DNA of 64,000 bases from a virus, in the IMG/VR virus record IMGVR_UViG_3300025266_000004, positions 1-64,000 of that record; one strand, given 5' to 3'. A model generated the notes under the pieces. The model was not told where the DNA came from and did not search any database. It saw nothing but the letters and a program-made list of their open reading frames with translations. Positions 51,950-62,038 of the stretch are shown here, one piece after another (within the stretch, counting starts at the first letter, position 1; each line of letters opens with the position of its first letter). The translations under genes were made by a program, and so were the position numbers.

Positions 51950-53239
51950 ATGAAAATTAACGGAACAAATAAGGCATTTAATAAGCCACTTGTGAACTAT
52001 GGTGACGTAGTGTTTAGAAGAGAAGATATAGAGATAGGTAGTCTATTAGATGGTGACGCTTTTAGTGGTAATGAAAGTGGAGGTAATAGTAATACTGAGG
52101 ACACTACTAACACTAATACTAATACTGAGGATAATCAAAATACTAATACGAATGTCAATCAAGAGGATAATAATCAAGAGGACAATCAAAATACTAACAC
52201 TGAGCAAAATACAGACACTGAGCAGGGTACTAACACTGAGCAAGCTGTTGATTTAACAGATGAAGAATTTAAAGCTGAATTACTAGAAAAGTACAAAGGT
52301 ACAGATGTTGATGAAGAAGGTAACATTGTAGATGATAAGGGAGAGATTATAAAGAAGGTAGATGAAATTGAAGAATACGCTAGTGACGAAGTACCTTTTA
52401 TTAATGAGATACAAACTACTTTAGGGTATGAGATACTTGGTGAAGATGGTGCTCCTGTACAGTACGAAGATACTACTGAAGGTATTGCACAATATGTGTC
52501 TGATTCAGCAGGTCAACAAGCTACTAGTCAAATAAATAAATTTTTAGATACTTTCCCTGAGCTTACAGACTTACATAATCATCTTGCAACTGGTGGTAAT
52601 GTAAATAACTTTTATGCTACTGAACAAGATTGGTCAAATACTGAATTAGATAAGTCTAATAAATCACAGTTAAGGTCTGTTATAAAAGAAGATTTCTTAT
52701 CCAAAGGAATGGATGAAGGGACGATTGATACTATGTTAGATACTTTTGACGACACTGGTAAATTGTTTGAGATGTCCAAAGTAAGTAAACAAGCTAGGAT
52801 TGATACTAAACTTGAAACTGCTAGAGTTAACCAACAAAAAGTAGACAAGCAAAAAGAAGATAGACAAAATAATATTGTTGCACACTGGAATGAAATTAAG
52901 ACAGTTGTAACAAATGGTAAGTTAAAGAACATTAATATACCTAAAGCAGAACAAGACGATTTCTATAACTATGTATCTAAAGCTGTTGACAGTAATGGTA
53001 ATAGTCAAGATATGGTTGACAGACAAAAAGAAGACAAAGAAACTACTTTAATGATGTCTTTTTGGAGATACAAAGGATATGACTTAAATAAACTTGTTAA
53101 ATCTATGGTAGCACAAGAGAAAGCTACTTCTATGAGACAACGTATTACTAAGAACGTACCTAAGCATAAACGAAATGTTATTAAGAAACCTATATCAGGT
53201 GCTCAAAATACAGACATTAATATAAACAATTTTCAATAG
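51950..53239 (+). CDS. Putative scaffold / prohead assembly protein
   Basis: 429 residues between portal and capsid genes, the usual position of a scaffold. Residues about 46-100 are low-complexity Asn/Thr/Asp/Glu/Gln repeats (NTNTEDNQNTNT and similar, 52085-52245). The rest is acidic and helical with long coiled-coil segments (EKATSMRQRITK, KQARIDTKLETARVNQQK) and a basic C-terminal end (KNVPKHKRNVIKK), as in scaffolds whose C-terminus contacts the capsid protein. The role is inferred from position and composition. Confidence 0.65.
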   Translation: MKINGTNKAFNKPLVNYGDVVFRREDIEIGSLLDGDAFSGNESGGNSNTEDTTNTNTNTEDNQNTNTNVNQEDNNQEDNQNTNTEQNTDTEQGTNTEQAVDLTDEEFKAELLEKYKGTDVDEEGNIVDDKGEIIKKVDEIEEYASDEVPFINEIQTTLGYEILGEDGAPVQYEDTTEGIAQYVSDSAGQQATSQINKFLDTFPELTDLHNHLATGGNVNNFYATEQDWSNTELDKSNKSQLRSVIKEDFLSKGMDEGTIDTMLDTFDDTGKLFEMSKVSKQARIDTKLETARVNQQKVDKQKEDRQNNIVAHWNEIKTVVTNGKLKNINIPKAEQDDFYNYVSKAVDSNGNSQDMVDRQKEDKETTLMMSFWRYKGYDLNKLVKSMVAQEKATSMRQRITKNVPKHKRNVIKKPISGAQNTDININNFQ

Positions 53240-53269
53240 TAAATAATAAATATAAACAAATAAACAAAA

Positions 53270-54754
53270 ATGAACGGAAGCAACTCAACTAATGCTAGAG
53301 TCTTGTATCACGATAGACATGACTCTACAGGGTTTACAAATGAGAATACATTAGCTAATGCCTTACTCTCAAAACCAGATCAATTAAATCCTGTAATCAC
53401 TCACCTACAAGGTAGAGAAGATAATAGGTTTCCATTGTCTTTTATGACAGAAGGACAAAAAGGTGGAACACGAACTATTGAACTTAATGATGTACAATAT
53501 GATTGGAATACTTTTAGAAGATTAAGAACTACTGATACAGTTGTTTCTAGTGCATATACTTCTTCTAGTAAAGCAGGTATTGGTCACGGTTACTTCTATG
53601 TTACTTTTAAAGAGAACTGGTTAAAGCAACAAAGAACTGTTGAATCACCTAATGGTACTCGTGCTAGAATCATGGGTAAAGCAATGCAAGATGGTAGTAA
53701 TTTTAAATATACTTTACAAATTATTACAACTGATATTGGAGCATTTGTAGATCCTACTCAATTTGCTGCTGGAACTATATGGGGTTCTGTAGGTGGATCG
53801 TCTGTTTCTGAATCATACTCTAAGGGTAATGAAAGTAATGTTACAACTCCAGGTAAAATAAAGAATCAAATTAACTTCTTAAGAAAGAGTTATGAGATAG
53901 GTGGAAATTTAGCTAACAAGACTGTCGAAGTTCAGTTTAATGTTAATGGTAAAATGACTAACTACTGGATTGATTTCGAGAGATGGCAACATATGATTGA
54001 TTGGAAAGCTTCTTGTGAAGAGGAGTACTGGTATTCTACTTATAATAGAAACTCTAGTGGTGTTGTTACAATGAATGACCCTGATACTGGATTACCTATT
54101 CCAATGGGAGCTGGTTTATTAGATCAAATTCCTAATCATGATACGTATAGTGAATTGACTGCACAGAAGATTAAAAGAACTGTTGCTGATGTTATGTATG
54201 GTGCTACTGATACAGGTAACATGGACATTACTTTATATACTGGTGAAGGTGGAGCTGAAGAGTTTGACAACGCTATGAAAGATGAAGCTAGTGGATTCAA
54301 TCTTGTAGCTAACGCTAATGTAGGTGATAAATTCGTTAAAGGTGGTACTGGAAGTAGAAACTTAATGTATGGTGCTTACTTTACTCAATATCAACACGTA
54401 GATGGACATACAGTTACTCTTAAAAAGGTTAACTTATTCGATCATGGTGGTAGAGCTGCTGTATCTAACAGACATCCTGTTACAGGTAAACCTCTTGAAT
54501 CATATAGAATGGTATTTGTGGATCAATCTGTTTACGATGGTGAAAGAAATGTTCAAATGGTTACTCAAAAAGGAAGAGGAATGATTACTGGTATACTTAA
54601 GGGTATGGCGCCGACTCCTTATGACTTTAAAGGTAACAACGATATGAACATCGCTACTGATCAAGATAAGTCTAGTGTACATTTCTTATCTGCTAAGGGT
54701 GTTGCTATTAGACGTAATACACATTGTTTCCAATTAACGTGTGATATTTCATAA
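53270..54754 (+). CDS. Major capsid protein (crAss-like)
   Basis: 494 residues, expected HK97 fold. The sequence order (PDQLNPVITHLQGREDNRFP, GGTRTIELNDVQYDWNTFRR, GYFYVTFKENWLK) fits the capsid family of crAss-like phages. It ends with DFKGNNDMNIATDQDKSSVHFL and a C-terminal ...RRNTHCFQLTCDIS. Position directly after the scaffold-type gene and before a terminator (54779-54805) fits a highly expressed product. Confidence 0.85.
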   Translation: MNGSNSTNARVLYHDRHDSTGFTNENTLANALLSKPDQLNPVITHLQGREDNRFPLSFMTEGQKGGTRTIELNDVQYDWNTFRRLRTTDTVVSSAYTSSSKAGIGHGYFYVTFKENWLKQQRTVESPNGTRARIMGKAMQDGSNFKYTLQIITTDIGAFVDPTQFAAGTIWGSVGGSSVSESYSKGNESNVTTPGKIKNQINFLRKSYEIGGNLANKTVEVQFNVNGKMTNYWIDFERWQHMIDWKASCEEEYWYSTYNRNSSGVVTMNDPDTGLPIPMGAGLLDQIPNHDTYSELTAQKIKRTVADVMYGATDTGNMDITLYTGEGGAEEFDNAMKDEASGFNLVANANVGDKFVKGGTGSRNLMYGAYFTQYQHVDGHTVTLKKVNLFDHGGRAAVSNRHPVTGKPLESYRMVFVDQSVYDGERNVQMVTQKGRGMITGILKGMAPTPYDFKGNNDMNIATDQDKSSVHFLSAKGVAIRRNTHCFQLTCDIS

Positions 54755-54778
54755 GAATAAATAATAATTATAATGTAT

Positions 54779-54805
54779 AAGGGTGTAGGAGACTACACCC
54801 TTTTT
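54779..54805 (+). terminator. Intrinsic terminator after the capsid gene
   Basis: Perfect stem AAGGGTGTAG-GAGA-CTACACCCTT (54779-54802) with a GAGA tetraloop, followed by TTT (54803-54805). It would cut the transcript after the capsid gene and keep its level above that of later structural genes. Confidence 0.85.
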
Positions 54806-54822
54806 AAACAAAAATTAAAACG

Positions 54823-55710
54823 ATGGAAGAAAAGATAGTTTATATAAGAAGAAAAGAAGGAATTAAAAGCTCATTAGGAGAAGACACAACTGACCATATT
54901 TGGAAGATCGGTTCATCTTTTAAAGGTACTATGCCATTAAAGGGTTTAACTATTGAAGAAGAGAATAAATATTTACCTGAGATACTAGGTATAAATGCAG
55001 GTTCAGCTGAATGGGGTAAACAAGTTAGAAATTACTGGAAAAACATTAGTGCTATTATACCAGCAGGAGAAGGTAAAAAACTTGATATAACAACAGAAAA
55101 AGGTGTTCCTGTAAATATAGTTGAATACATCTTATGGAAGTATTGTTTAGTATATAGTAAAGTAGCTAATTCAAAAGAAGATTTAGCAAAGAGTCCAAAG
55201 ATTAGATTTTTTATCTATAGCAGTGAAGAAGAACAAGCTAAGAAATTAGTTAACTTTAAAGTAATGAAAAAAGCTAATAAGTTGTTCCTTGACCTTGAAA
55301 GTAAAAAGGATAATGCTTTTGCTGTATTACGTATTTTTACAAGTGAGCGTTACCTATTAGAAGAAGCTAATTTACCAATACATAATATTGATAAGGTTTC
55401 ACAAGATGCAAAAGATATGTTATTATATGATATATCAATTAATAAAATCACTGTTAATAGATTCATCGAAATAGCAGAAGACAAACACTTGTTAACACAA
55501 TCATTTATTGAAGAATGTATAGAGTATAGCACATTACAAAGAGTAGCTAATACAACTACTATTATAATGGACAAAACAACTATTGGTAATACAATGGACG
55601 AAGCTATTGCTTTTATAACTGATAAATCTAATTCTAAAACTTTATTAGAGTTGAAAGCAAAAATGAATAACATGACTAATAAGAATTATAATGAGTCTAA
55701 AGATAAATAA
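54823..55710 (+). CDS. Structural protein of unknown role
   Basis: 295 residues, first gene after the capsid terminator. Helical (NPEILGINAG-like segment, NISAIIPAGEGKKLDIT, YILWKYCLVYSKVA), with the C-terminal 40 residues charged. In crAss-like phages this position usually holds a capsid or neck auxiliary protein; I have no domain match to say which. Confidence 0.65.
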   Translation: MEEKIVYIRRKEGIKSSLGEDTTDHIWKIGSSFKGTMPLKGLTIEEENKYLPEILGINAGSAEWGKQVRNYWKNISAIIPAGEGKKLDITTEKGVPVNIVEYILWKYCLVYSKVANSKEDLAKSPKIRFFIYSSEEEQAKKLVNFKVMKKANKLFLDLESKKDNAFAVLRIFTSERYLLEEANLPIHNIDKVSQDAKDMLLYDISINKITVNRFIEIAEDKHLLTQSFIEECIEYSTLQRVANTTTIIMDKTTIGNTMDEAIAFITDKSNSKTLLELKAKMNNMTNKNYNESKDK

Positions 55711-55714
55711 CTAA

Positions 55715-56773
55715 ATGTTAGTACAAGAAATGCACATAGGTGTTGATGTAGGGGTACAGAAACTAAACACCGATACTTTGGATAATATATCACCTGAGCA
55801 AAAAGATTGGATTCTTAATGAGGCTCAGTTAAGGTTTGTAAAGAACCGTGTTAATCCTAAATCTAATCCCAAAAATGAAGGTTTTGAAATGACTTTTAAA
55901 AGGTATGAAGATTTAGAGGACATATACGAACACAAACCTTTAGACGTGTATATTGAAGATAACGAAGTGCAATTCAGCGTACTACCATATAACTATTTTC
56001 TCCCTATTGAAGGAGAACCTAGTGTTATATATAATTGTAATAATGTAACAAAAAGTATAGTATCAGTCATAGAACTGAATTGTGTAGTACCTTTCTTAAA
56101 CGATTCTTCTGCCACTCCCTTTAACGGGTTTAGAATTACTCTACTACAAGGTGTTACACAAACTATACTTTTTGACATTAATGATTATAAGTTTACTAGT
56201 AATGTTGCTAATGGACAAATCAATTCTACTGAGGAACGATTTTATATTGTTCATCATATTATTGAAGTTATTAATAGAACTAGAACAGATATTGAAGTAT
56301 ATTGGGAGACGTACAAAAATGTATATACTCCCAATTCTTTTATCTTTGTTAGTAAAGATGTTACTTTAACATCTATTCAAGTTGGTAGTACAGTGTACAA
56401 TTTTACACAAGTTAGTTTAAATGTTTACCAAACAACTGATAATAATATAGGTAAACAACCTGCTAGATTGGTTACAACAAAGACTAGGGAACTTTTAAAG
56501 CACCCTTTTTTAACAACTAAGTATGATAGTCCTATATTTAACATTAGTAATAAAATGATTAAAACCTATCACAATCAAAGGTTTATATTACACACTTTTT
56601 ACTTATCTTATATTAGGAAACCTAGACTAATAAGCTTATCTTTAGAACAATCATGTGAGCTTAATAGTAACTTTCATGAAGAGATTGTTGATATTGCTGT
56701 ACAACTTATAAAATCAAGAATCGAAGCTAAGGATTATGGTAGTATTATCAATGAGAATCTACTTAAAGAATAA
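55715..56773 (+). CDS. Neck/tail connector-type structural protein
   Basis: 352 residues. The start MLVQEMHIGVDVGVQKLNTD, then DWILNEAQLRFVKNRVNP, matches the N-terminal helix of a conserved crAss-like structural protein located after the capsid genes. The remainder is beta-rich (FRITLLQGVTQTILFDIND, VYWETYKNVYTPNSF). Placed here, a portal-proximal ring or tail connector role is likely but inferred. Confidence 0.7.
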   Translation: MLVQEMHIGVDVGVQKLNTDTLDNISPEQKDWILNEAQLRFVKNRVNPKSNPKNEGFEMTFKRYEDLEDIYEHKPLDVYIEDNEVQFSVLPYNYFLPIEGEPSVIYNCNNVTKSIVSVIELNCVVPFLNDSSATPFNGFRITLLQGVTQTILFDINDYKFTSNVANGQINSTEERFYIVHHIIEVINRTRTDIEVYWETYKNVYTPNSFIFVSKDVTLTSIQVGSTVYNFTQVSLNVYQTTDNNIGKQPARLVTTKTRELLKHPFLTTKYDSPIFNISNKMIKTYHNQRFILHTFYLSYIRKPRLISLSLEQSCELNSNFHEEIVDIAVQLIKSRIEAKDYGSIINENLLKE

Positions 56774-56794
56774 ACAAATATAAATAATAGAAAA

Positions 56795-57748
56795 ATGAAA
56801 AAAATAATAGTATTAAAAAACCTTGCGCTAAATGCAGGTGTCACAGATATTAATGATGTAAATTCAATAACTGAAGGTGCATTAGCTATTTTTACTGATA
56901 AAAATGTACTTTTAACAGTTGGTAATGTTGTAGCTAGTATGTCTGATGTAAAATCAATTAGGTATGTTACTAAGTACGATGGTACAATGCACTGGAGTAA
57001 TGAGATTGTAAGAGAACACGCATCAGTTGATGCACAAGCTTCTAGAGTTGCTGTTAAACCTATTATCTATGTAGGTAATGATTTAGCTACTGGAGCATTG
57101 AATTTACCTGGTACTTTAATACCTGGAACAATTGCTTTTATACGTATTGTAAAAGAGATTCCAATTAGAGAGGTTGGACTAGAGAAACAAAGATTTGAAT
57201 ACGTAGTTAAAACAGGTGATACTGCGGCAACTGTATTAACTGCTATTGTTGCACAGATTAACGGTCGTAGTGATAGATTTGTAGATGCTGCTGTAGTAAC
57301 TGGTAATGTAGGTATTAAATTAACAGTTAGAGACGATGATACTGCTGTTACTGTAGGATTAGATGGTATTTTTGGTAACTCTACTGTTATTAAAGATGGT
57401 ACTAGTAACTCTATAGCATTAGATTACGGTGCAGGAACTTTCAAACAGATTCAAGAGTTAGAAGAGTTTTATAGTCCTTCTAGTGGTAATACTAGTAAAA
57501 TGTATTTAGCATCATACTACTTTAGTAGACAAAATGTAGCTATTACAGGATTGGCTTATGATACTTATACAATCAATTTCCAAAGAAGACACATGAGTGC
57601 TTCATCTACAGAGTTTGCAACTAACCAAGTATTGGTTGTAGCAATGCCTAAGGGAGCTACTTTACAAACAGGTTTCGAAACTATCCAAACTGCTATCTAT
57701 GGATTAGCTGGTGGTAATGAAGAAACTGGTAATGACACAGCAGTCTAA
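56795..57748 (+). CDS. Structural protein, likely capsid auxiliary or head-tail component
   Basis: 317 residues, beta-rich: KKIIVLKNLALNAGVTDI, GNVVASMSDVKSIRYVTKYD, an IREVGLEKQRFEYVVKTGDT segment and TNQVLVVAMPKGATLQTGFE. The K-T-G-D-T turn is frequent in phage virion proteins. Structural by place and composition; the exact role is unknown. Confidence 0.65.
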   Translation: MKKIIVLKNLALNAGVTDINDVNSITEGALAIFTDKNVLLTVGNVVASMSDVKSIRYVTKYDGTMHWSNEIVREHASVDAQASRVAVKPIIYVGNDLATGALNLPGTLIPGTIAFIRIVKEIPIREVGLEKQRFEYVVKTGDTAATVLTAIVAQINGRSDRFVDAAVVTGNVGIKLTVRDDDTAVTVGLDGIFGNSTVIKDGTSNSIALDYGAGTFKQIQELEEFYSPSSGNTSKMYLASYYFSRQNVAITGLAYDTYTINFQRRHMSASSTEFATNQVLVVAMPKGATLQTGFETIQTAIYGLAGGNEETGNDTAV

Positions 57749-57763
57749 TAAATAATAAAATAG

Positions 57764-59362
57764 ATGAAACTAAGATTTCAAATACTTAGTCCTAATAACA
57801 CTGGAACACCTGACTACAATATCTGTAGTCAGGCTTCTAGTAATGTAGCATTAACAAACACTTCTTTAAAGGTTGTTATAGATGGTACTACTATATTAGA
57901 TACTACTAATTTAGCTACATACACTTTACCTAATGGTACTATAACTACTACTACTAATAGCATTGCTGTTTCAAGCATTCAAAGAGTAAATACAAACTTT
58001 ATTGAAATGACTATAGCAATGACTACTATTCAAGAGATTGATGCTATTATTAATGTAAGTAAAGTAGGTTACCTCCCATATAATAACATATTTAAGTTAT
58101 TCGGATATGATTTAGGTAACAATCTTAATCAGAATAATACAGGTGGTACTGCTATTACCTATAATCCTAATATGGATATTTACCTCGTCAACGAAACAAA
58201 TAACGTTGTAGGTGGTAATCAAACAAAAGCGTTTTCTGTTTTTACACACTATAGAAAACCTTTTACTAATGATATTTATCTATATAATTTATCTAGTACA
58301 CAAGGTGCTATAAAATATGTAGACGCGAATAGTGATAATTTACTTACTGTTCCAAATGGTTTTATAACCGAAAAAGCAACTATAGATATACAACAAGTGG
58401 TTGAGATTAGTGGATATATTAATGGTGTTTATTCTACAATCTCCAGTTGTAGTACATTATTATTAACGGCTAGCAGTGAAGACTACATACCAACATATGA
58501 AGTGAGTACTAATTGTGAAACTAATTGTGGTATTAATGAATGTAGTACTACTATTGATTCTTTAAACAAAGCTAGTACTTTTATTGATTACAGTGGTGTT
58601 GTACAATTGTATATTAATGATGCTATTTCGTACCCTTATCCAACACAAACAATAGAATATAGTTTAATAGATTTTACAGGTAATGAAATAAATAGTCAAG
58701 CTTATAGTTTTACATTAACTTCACCAACATCTTATGTATATAACCATTCAACATACGATTGGTCTAATTTTCCAATACCTGAAGTAGGTGATTATGTATT
58801 ACAGATAAAAATAGGTTCACCTAATATTTATACTTGTACTAAGACACTTAAAATAAAAAGTTGTAATTGGTTCGAAATACAACAAACTAGTTGTGACGAA
58901 TATACTATTACTAATAATTCTTTTGATGATTTAAGTCTTGTTATTACTAAGTTAAATGATACTAAAGTTTTTGAAGCTTATAAGACTATTGTATTTGGTA
59001 ATTTGAGTTCTGTTAAAGAAGTTTTAGCAACTGATGGTTTATATAAATTCAGTGTTACTAGAAACTCTAAAGAATACTCTTTTATAGTTGTTAATTACTG
59101 TGCTATAAAGAACTGTCTAATTAAATATATATCGAGTATCCTATGTCCAGAAGATTGTGGTTGTGAAGAGAATAAGGACACGACTAATTTTAATAGTACT
59201 GTAATGTTAGCTATAACATTCTTTAATATGTTGAACTCAGAGTATAATTTTAATTATATTTATGAAAGTATTGAATCAGATAAATTAGATAGTTTATTTG
59301 AGATTTCTACAGTACTTAATAAACTTAATGAAAATTGTGCTGATAATGACTGTGATTGTTAA
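57764..59362 (+). CDS. Virion protein with cysteine-rich C-terminus
   Basis: 532 residues. The front is Ig-like beta sandwich repeats (TNTSLKVVIDGTTILDTT, VSSIQRVNTNFIEMTIAMTT); the middle and end contain many paired cysteines (NCETNCGINECS, KSCNWFEIQQTSCDEY, CPEDCGCEEN, ending in CADNDCDC). The pattern fits a conserved virion protein of Bacteroidetes crAss-like phages. The cysteines may form disulfides or metal sites. Precise role unknown. Confidence 0.7.
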   Translation: MKLRFQILSPNNTGTPDYNICSQASSNVALTNTSLKVVIDGTTILDTTNLATYTLPNGTITTTTNSIAVSSIQRVNTNFIEMTIAMTTIQEIDAIINVSKVGYLPYNNIFKLFGYDLGNNLNQNNTGGTAITYNPNMDIYLVNETNNVVGGNQTKAFSVFTHYRKPFTNDIYLYNLSSTQGAIKYVDANSDNLLTVPNGFITEKATIDIQQVVEISGYINGVYSTISSCSTLLLTASSEDYIPTYEVSTNCETNCGINECSTTIDSLNKASTFIDYSGVVQLYINDAISYPYPTQTIEYSLIDFTGNEINSQAYSFTLTSPTSYVYNHSTYDWSNFPIPEVGDYVLQIKIGSPNIYTCTKTLKIKSCNWFEIQQTSCDEYTITNNSFDDLSLVITKLNDTKVFEAYKTIVFGNLSSVKEVLATDGLYKFSVTRNSKEYSFIVVNYCAIKNCLIKYISSILCPEDCGCEENKDTTNFNSTVMLAITFFNMLNSEYNFNYIYESIESDKLDSLFEISTVLNKLNENCADNDCDC

Positions 59363-59874
59363 TGTTTTTACGTGTAAATAAAACTACGGTACTTGAAGAG
59401 AAACTAGATAAGGTATTTACTTACTTTAGAAAGAGATTGGTGAACTTACACACTAAAGAAATTAATCAGGACAACCTATTTGGTACTAGTGATATACATA
59501 AAGAAGTACAGATTATTTATATTGCTATTCTTTTAGGTGCTATTGAATACGATAATACACTTAAGATTGAAGATTATGTAGTTGATACTACTAAGTTCAA
59601 GGGCGTACTAGCCTGTAATAGTGTTGACTTATTGGAGGTATATAGATTGTTTGGTTTATTGAATGACGACACTATAGGTATTAATACTGTTAGTATAGAG
59701 ACTACTCATGTTGTCGAACCTAATGTATTTGAAGATACTACTATATATACAAAACACGATATAAAAGAACTATTAAATACTAATGATAGTTGTAAATACG
59801 TTACAACTGGTGAAGAGTTCCATTTAATAGTAGGAAGAGATATTAATAATAACGAAATACATTTAGAAATATAA
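59362..59874 (+). CDS. Structural-cluster protein of unknown function
   Basis: 170 residues from the ATG at 59362. A TTG at 59356 would extend it; ATG is preferred because it overlaps the previous stop as TAATG. Helical start (LEEKLDKVFTYFRKRLVNL) and beta-rich C-terminus (YVTTGEEFHLIVGRDINNN). Not recognised. Confidence 0.6.
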   Translation: MFLRVNKTTVLEEKLDKVFTYFRKRLVNLHTKEINQDNLFGTSDIHKEVQIIYIAILLGAIEYDNTLKIEDYVVDTTKFKGVLACNSVDLLEVYRLFGLLNDDTIGINTVSIETTHVVEPNVFEDTTIYTKHDIKELLNTNDSCKYVTTGEEFHLIVGRDINNNEIHLEI

Positions 59875-59875
59875 A

Positions 59876-60580
59876 ATGGTAGAAGGTAAAAAATTGTTAG
59901 AACTAGATTTACAAACAAATCCTAATGATAATGATGGTATATATATATACGATAGTATCACTAAAACTAGTAAAAGAACTACTTTGTCTTATATACAAAG
60001 TTATATTAATATTCAAAGTGGTGTACCTCCTGTGACACCTACACAAGTTAGTCAGAGGTTTGAGTCTGCTAGTAATTATGATATTATTTACACAGGTGCT
60101 AATTTAAATACTGTTGAAACATTACCAACACCTATTACAACTACTGCTATACCGTATAATTTCTTTAAAGATGTTGGATCTATTGTAGAGATAGATTTAG
60201 AATGGGATGTACTATTGACTGTTGTAAATTTTAATTTATTTGATAAAGTTAGTATAAAAGGGAATATAAATGGAACAGCTGTTGCTTTTAGTACTTACGG
60301 TAACGGACAAACAAAAGTATTAAATAGTGTAAAAATAAAATTAATAAATATAGACGGTTCTATATTAAAAGGATTTATAGAGAATACTGATGTTACTACT
60401 TTCGCAGCCAGTGGAGGTGTACGTATGGAAAAGAAAAGAGTAACTTTTAGTCCTACTAGCGATTTAATACTTACAATAGATAGTTTTGAGACTGCAATAA
60501 CTAATTTAACAACTGATACTGCTGTAGTGACTATCTTTAGCTCAACTATGAAAGCATTTAACCCACTTAAACTAACATAA
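59876..60580 (+). CDS. Tail fibre or tail-spike-type protein
   Basis: 234 residues, beta-rich with a Pro/Thr linker (GVPPVTPTQVSQ) after a short N-terminal attachment-like segment (LLELDLQTNPNDNDGIYIYD). Its lack of motifs and compact beta pattern suit a virion appendage. The chain starts one base after the previous stop. Inferred from position beside fibre genes. Confidence 0.6.
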   Translation: MVEGKKLLELDLQTNPNDNDGIYIYDSITKTSKRTTLSYIQSYINIQSGVPPVTPTQVSQRFESASNYDIIYTGANLNTVETLPTPITTTAIPYNFFKDVGSIVEIDLEWDVLLTVVNFNLFDKVSIKGNINGTAVAFSTYGNGQTKVLNSVKIKLINIDGSILKGFIENTDVTTFAASGGVRMEKKRVTFSPTSDLILTIDSFETAITNLTTDTAVVTIFSSTMKAFNPLKLT

Positions 60581-60582
60581 CA

Positions 60583-61140
60583 ATGTCAGAACCATATAGA
60601 CAAGCAAAGGAAGAAGAATTAGTAAGTACACAAGATAGAATTAACTGGAATACAAATAGTACTAAAATGGGGTGGGTTGATTATAATGACTTAAACACAA
60701 GTACGAACCCTATTTCAGTTATAGGTGGTTTAGATTTTGTTGATATAACTAATGACGGAGAAGGAGCTTTTACAAATGTTAACTACCTTCCTTCTAATAT
60801 TACTAGTATATATAACGAAAATACAAATGAATTTAATTGGACACAGTTAAAATTAGGTGATACTATTGACATACGCTTAGATTTAGAAATTACAACTATC
60901 AGTACAAATACAGAAATAGATATTTATTTGTTGATGTCAATAGGTCAAAATCCATATCCTACACCATTTGTAACAGAAAAAAACTATAAAACAGTTGGTA
61001 CTTATAATATAAATGTACTAAATGGTATATATATGGGCGATTTAAATACTTTTAATGGTCCTGCTAAATTTCAAATAAAGTCTGATAAAACCTGTACAAT
61101 TAAAGTCAGAGGATGGTACTGTAAAATAATTAGATATTAA
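60583..61140 (+). CDS. Tail fibre-associated beta protein
   Basis: 185 residues. Starts MSEPYRQAKEEELVSTQDRI (an attachment-helix style) and continues with regular beta strands (DTIDIRLDLEITTISTNTEI, FQIKSDKTCTIKVRGW) like a jelly-roll carbohydrate-binding domain. Neighbours are fibre-type genes. The fold suggestion is by strand pattern only. Confidence 0.6.
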   Translation: MSEPYRQAKEEELVSTQDRINWNTNSTKMGWVDYNDLNTSTNPISVIGGLDFVDITNDGEGAFTNVNYLPSNITSIYNENTNEFNWTQLKLGDTIDIRLDLEITTISTNTEIDIYLLMSIGQNPYPTPFVTEKNYKTVGTYNINVLNGIYMGDLNTFNGPAKFQIKSDKTCTIKVRGWYCKIIRY

Positions 61141-61154
61141 ATAATATTACGACA

Positions 61155-62036
61155 ATGACAGTAAAAGAATATAGAGAGTTCTTTCTAAGAAACTCACAAG
61201 TAAACTCAGGAAGTAAAGTAGACAAAGAATTAGGTTTTGATACAACTTATATAATTGAAAATAAGACTGTGTTTAATAGGTTCTTAAAGGGGAATTATCC
61301 TAATGCAGAAGTGTATAAGAAACTGTTCGAATCTGTTACTTTTAAACTTAATGTAGAAGATACTGCACAAGAAGGTGTACAAGGACTTGTTAAATTGTCT
61401 ACTCAGGCACAGTTTGATGCAGGTAACGACTCCGATGCAGACAGTTTTTCATTACAGGCTAAGACAACACAGGTAAAAGCTCACGTAGCAGCGAGTATAA
61501 CAACTGCTGTAGGTAACAGACAGTACACACATCAAAATAATATATCAAATGGCGAGACTGTAACTGCCTCTTTAAATGGTTTAGATCAAGCGGTACAAAC
61601 TACTGAAACAAGTATAAATACGATTAATACTACTCTTACTACTTTATTACCTGTAGGTTCTATTATAATGTGGGCTGGTACTACTGCTCCAACAGGTTGG
61701 AATTTGTGTGATGGGACTAATAGTACACCTAATTTAAAAGGTAGATTTATAGTTGGTTACGATACATCGAATGGAGATTACAATGCAATAGGTAATATAG
61801 GTGGTGCAATGGATGTTACATTAACTGAAGCTCAGTTACCCGCACATTCACACGCACTTAAACAAACTCCAGGTAGTTTAGGTACAGGTACTAATGTCGA
61901 TGTTTTAACTGCTGCTGCAACTACCAGTCAATTAACTTTTAAATCAAATACAACTACAGGTAGTACAGCTGGTAGTGGAAACTCTCATGAGAATAGACCA
62001 CCTTACTATACATTAGCTTATATACAAAAAGCGTAA
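61155..62036 (+). CDS. Tail fibre with phage tail-collar domain
   Basis: 293 residues. The C-terminal half is a classic tail-collar domain: LLPVGSIIMWAGTTAPTGWN, LCDGTNSTPNLKGRFIVGYD, GGAMDVTLTEAQLPAHSHAL and the end SHENRPPYYTLAYIQKA. The N-terminal half has helical shaft segments (TAQEGVQGLVKLSTQAQFDA). It is probably the receptor-binding or fibre-tip protein; the N-terminal part would bind the tail. Confidence 0.85.
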   Translation: MTVKEYREFFLRNSQVNSGSKVDKELGFDTTYIIENKTVFNRFLKGNYPNAEVYKKLFESVTFKLNVEDTAQEGVQGLVKLSTQAQFDAGNDSDADSFSLQAKTTQVKAHVAASITTAVGNRQYTHQNNISNGETVTASLNGLDQAVQTTETSINTINTTLTTLLPVGSIIMWAGTTAPTGWNLCDGTNSTPNLKGRFIVGYDTSNGDYNAIGNIGGAMDVTLTEAQLPAHSHALKQTPGSLGTGTNVDVLTAAATTSQLTFKSNTTTGSTAGSGNSHENRPPYYTLAYIQKA

Positions 62037-62038
62037 TT

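Noticed and set aside
52046-52256. 65- and 68-codon frames on both strands in the repeat region
   Set aside because: Produced by the low-complexity repeats of the scaffold-type gene read in other frames.
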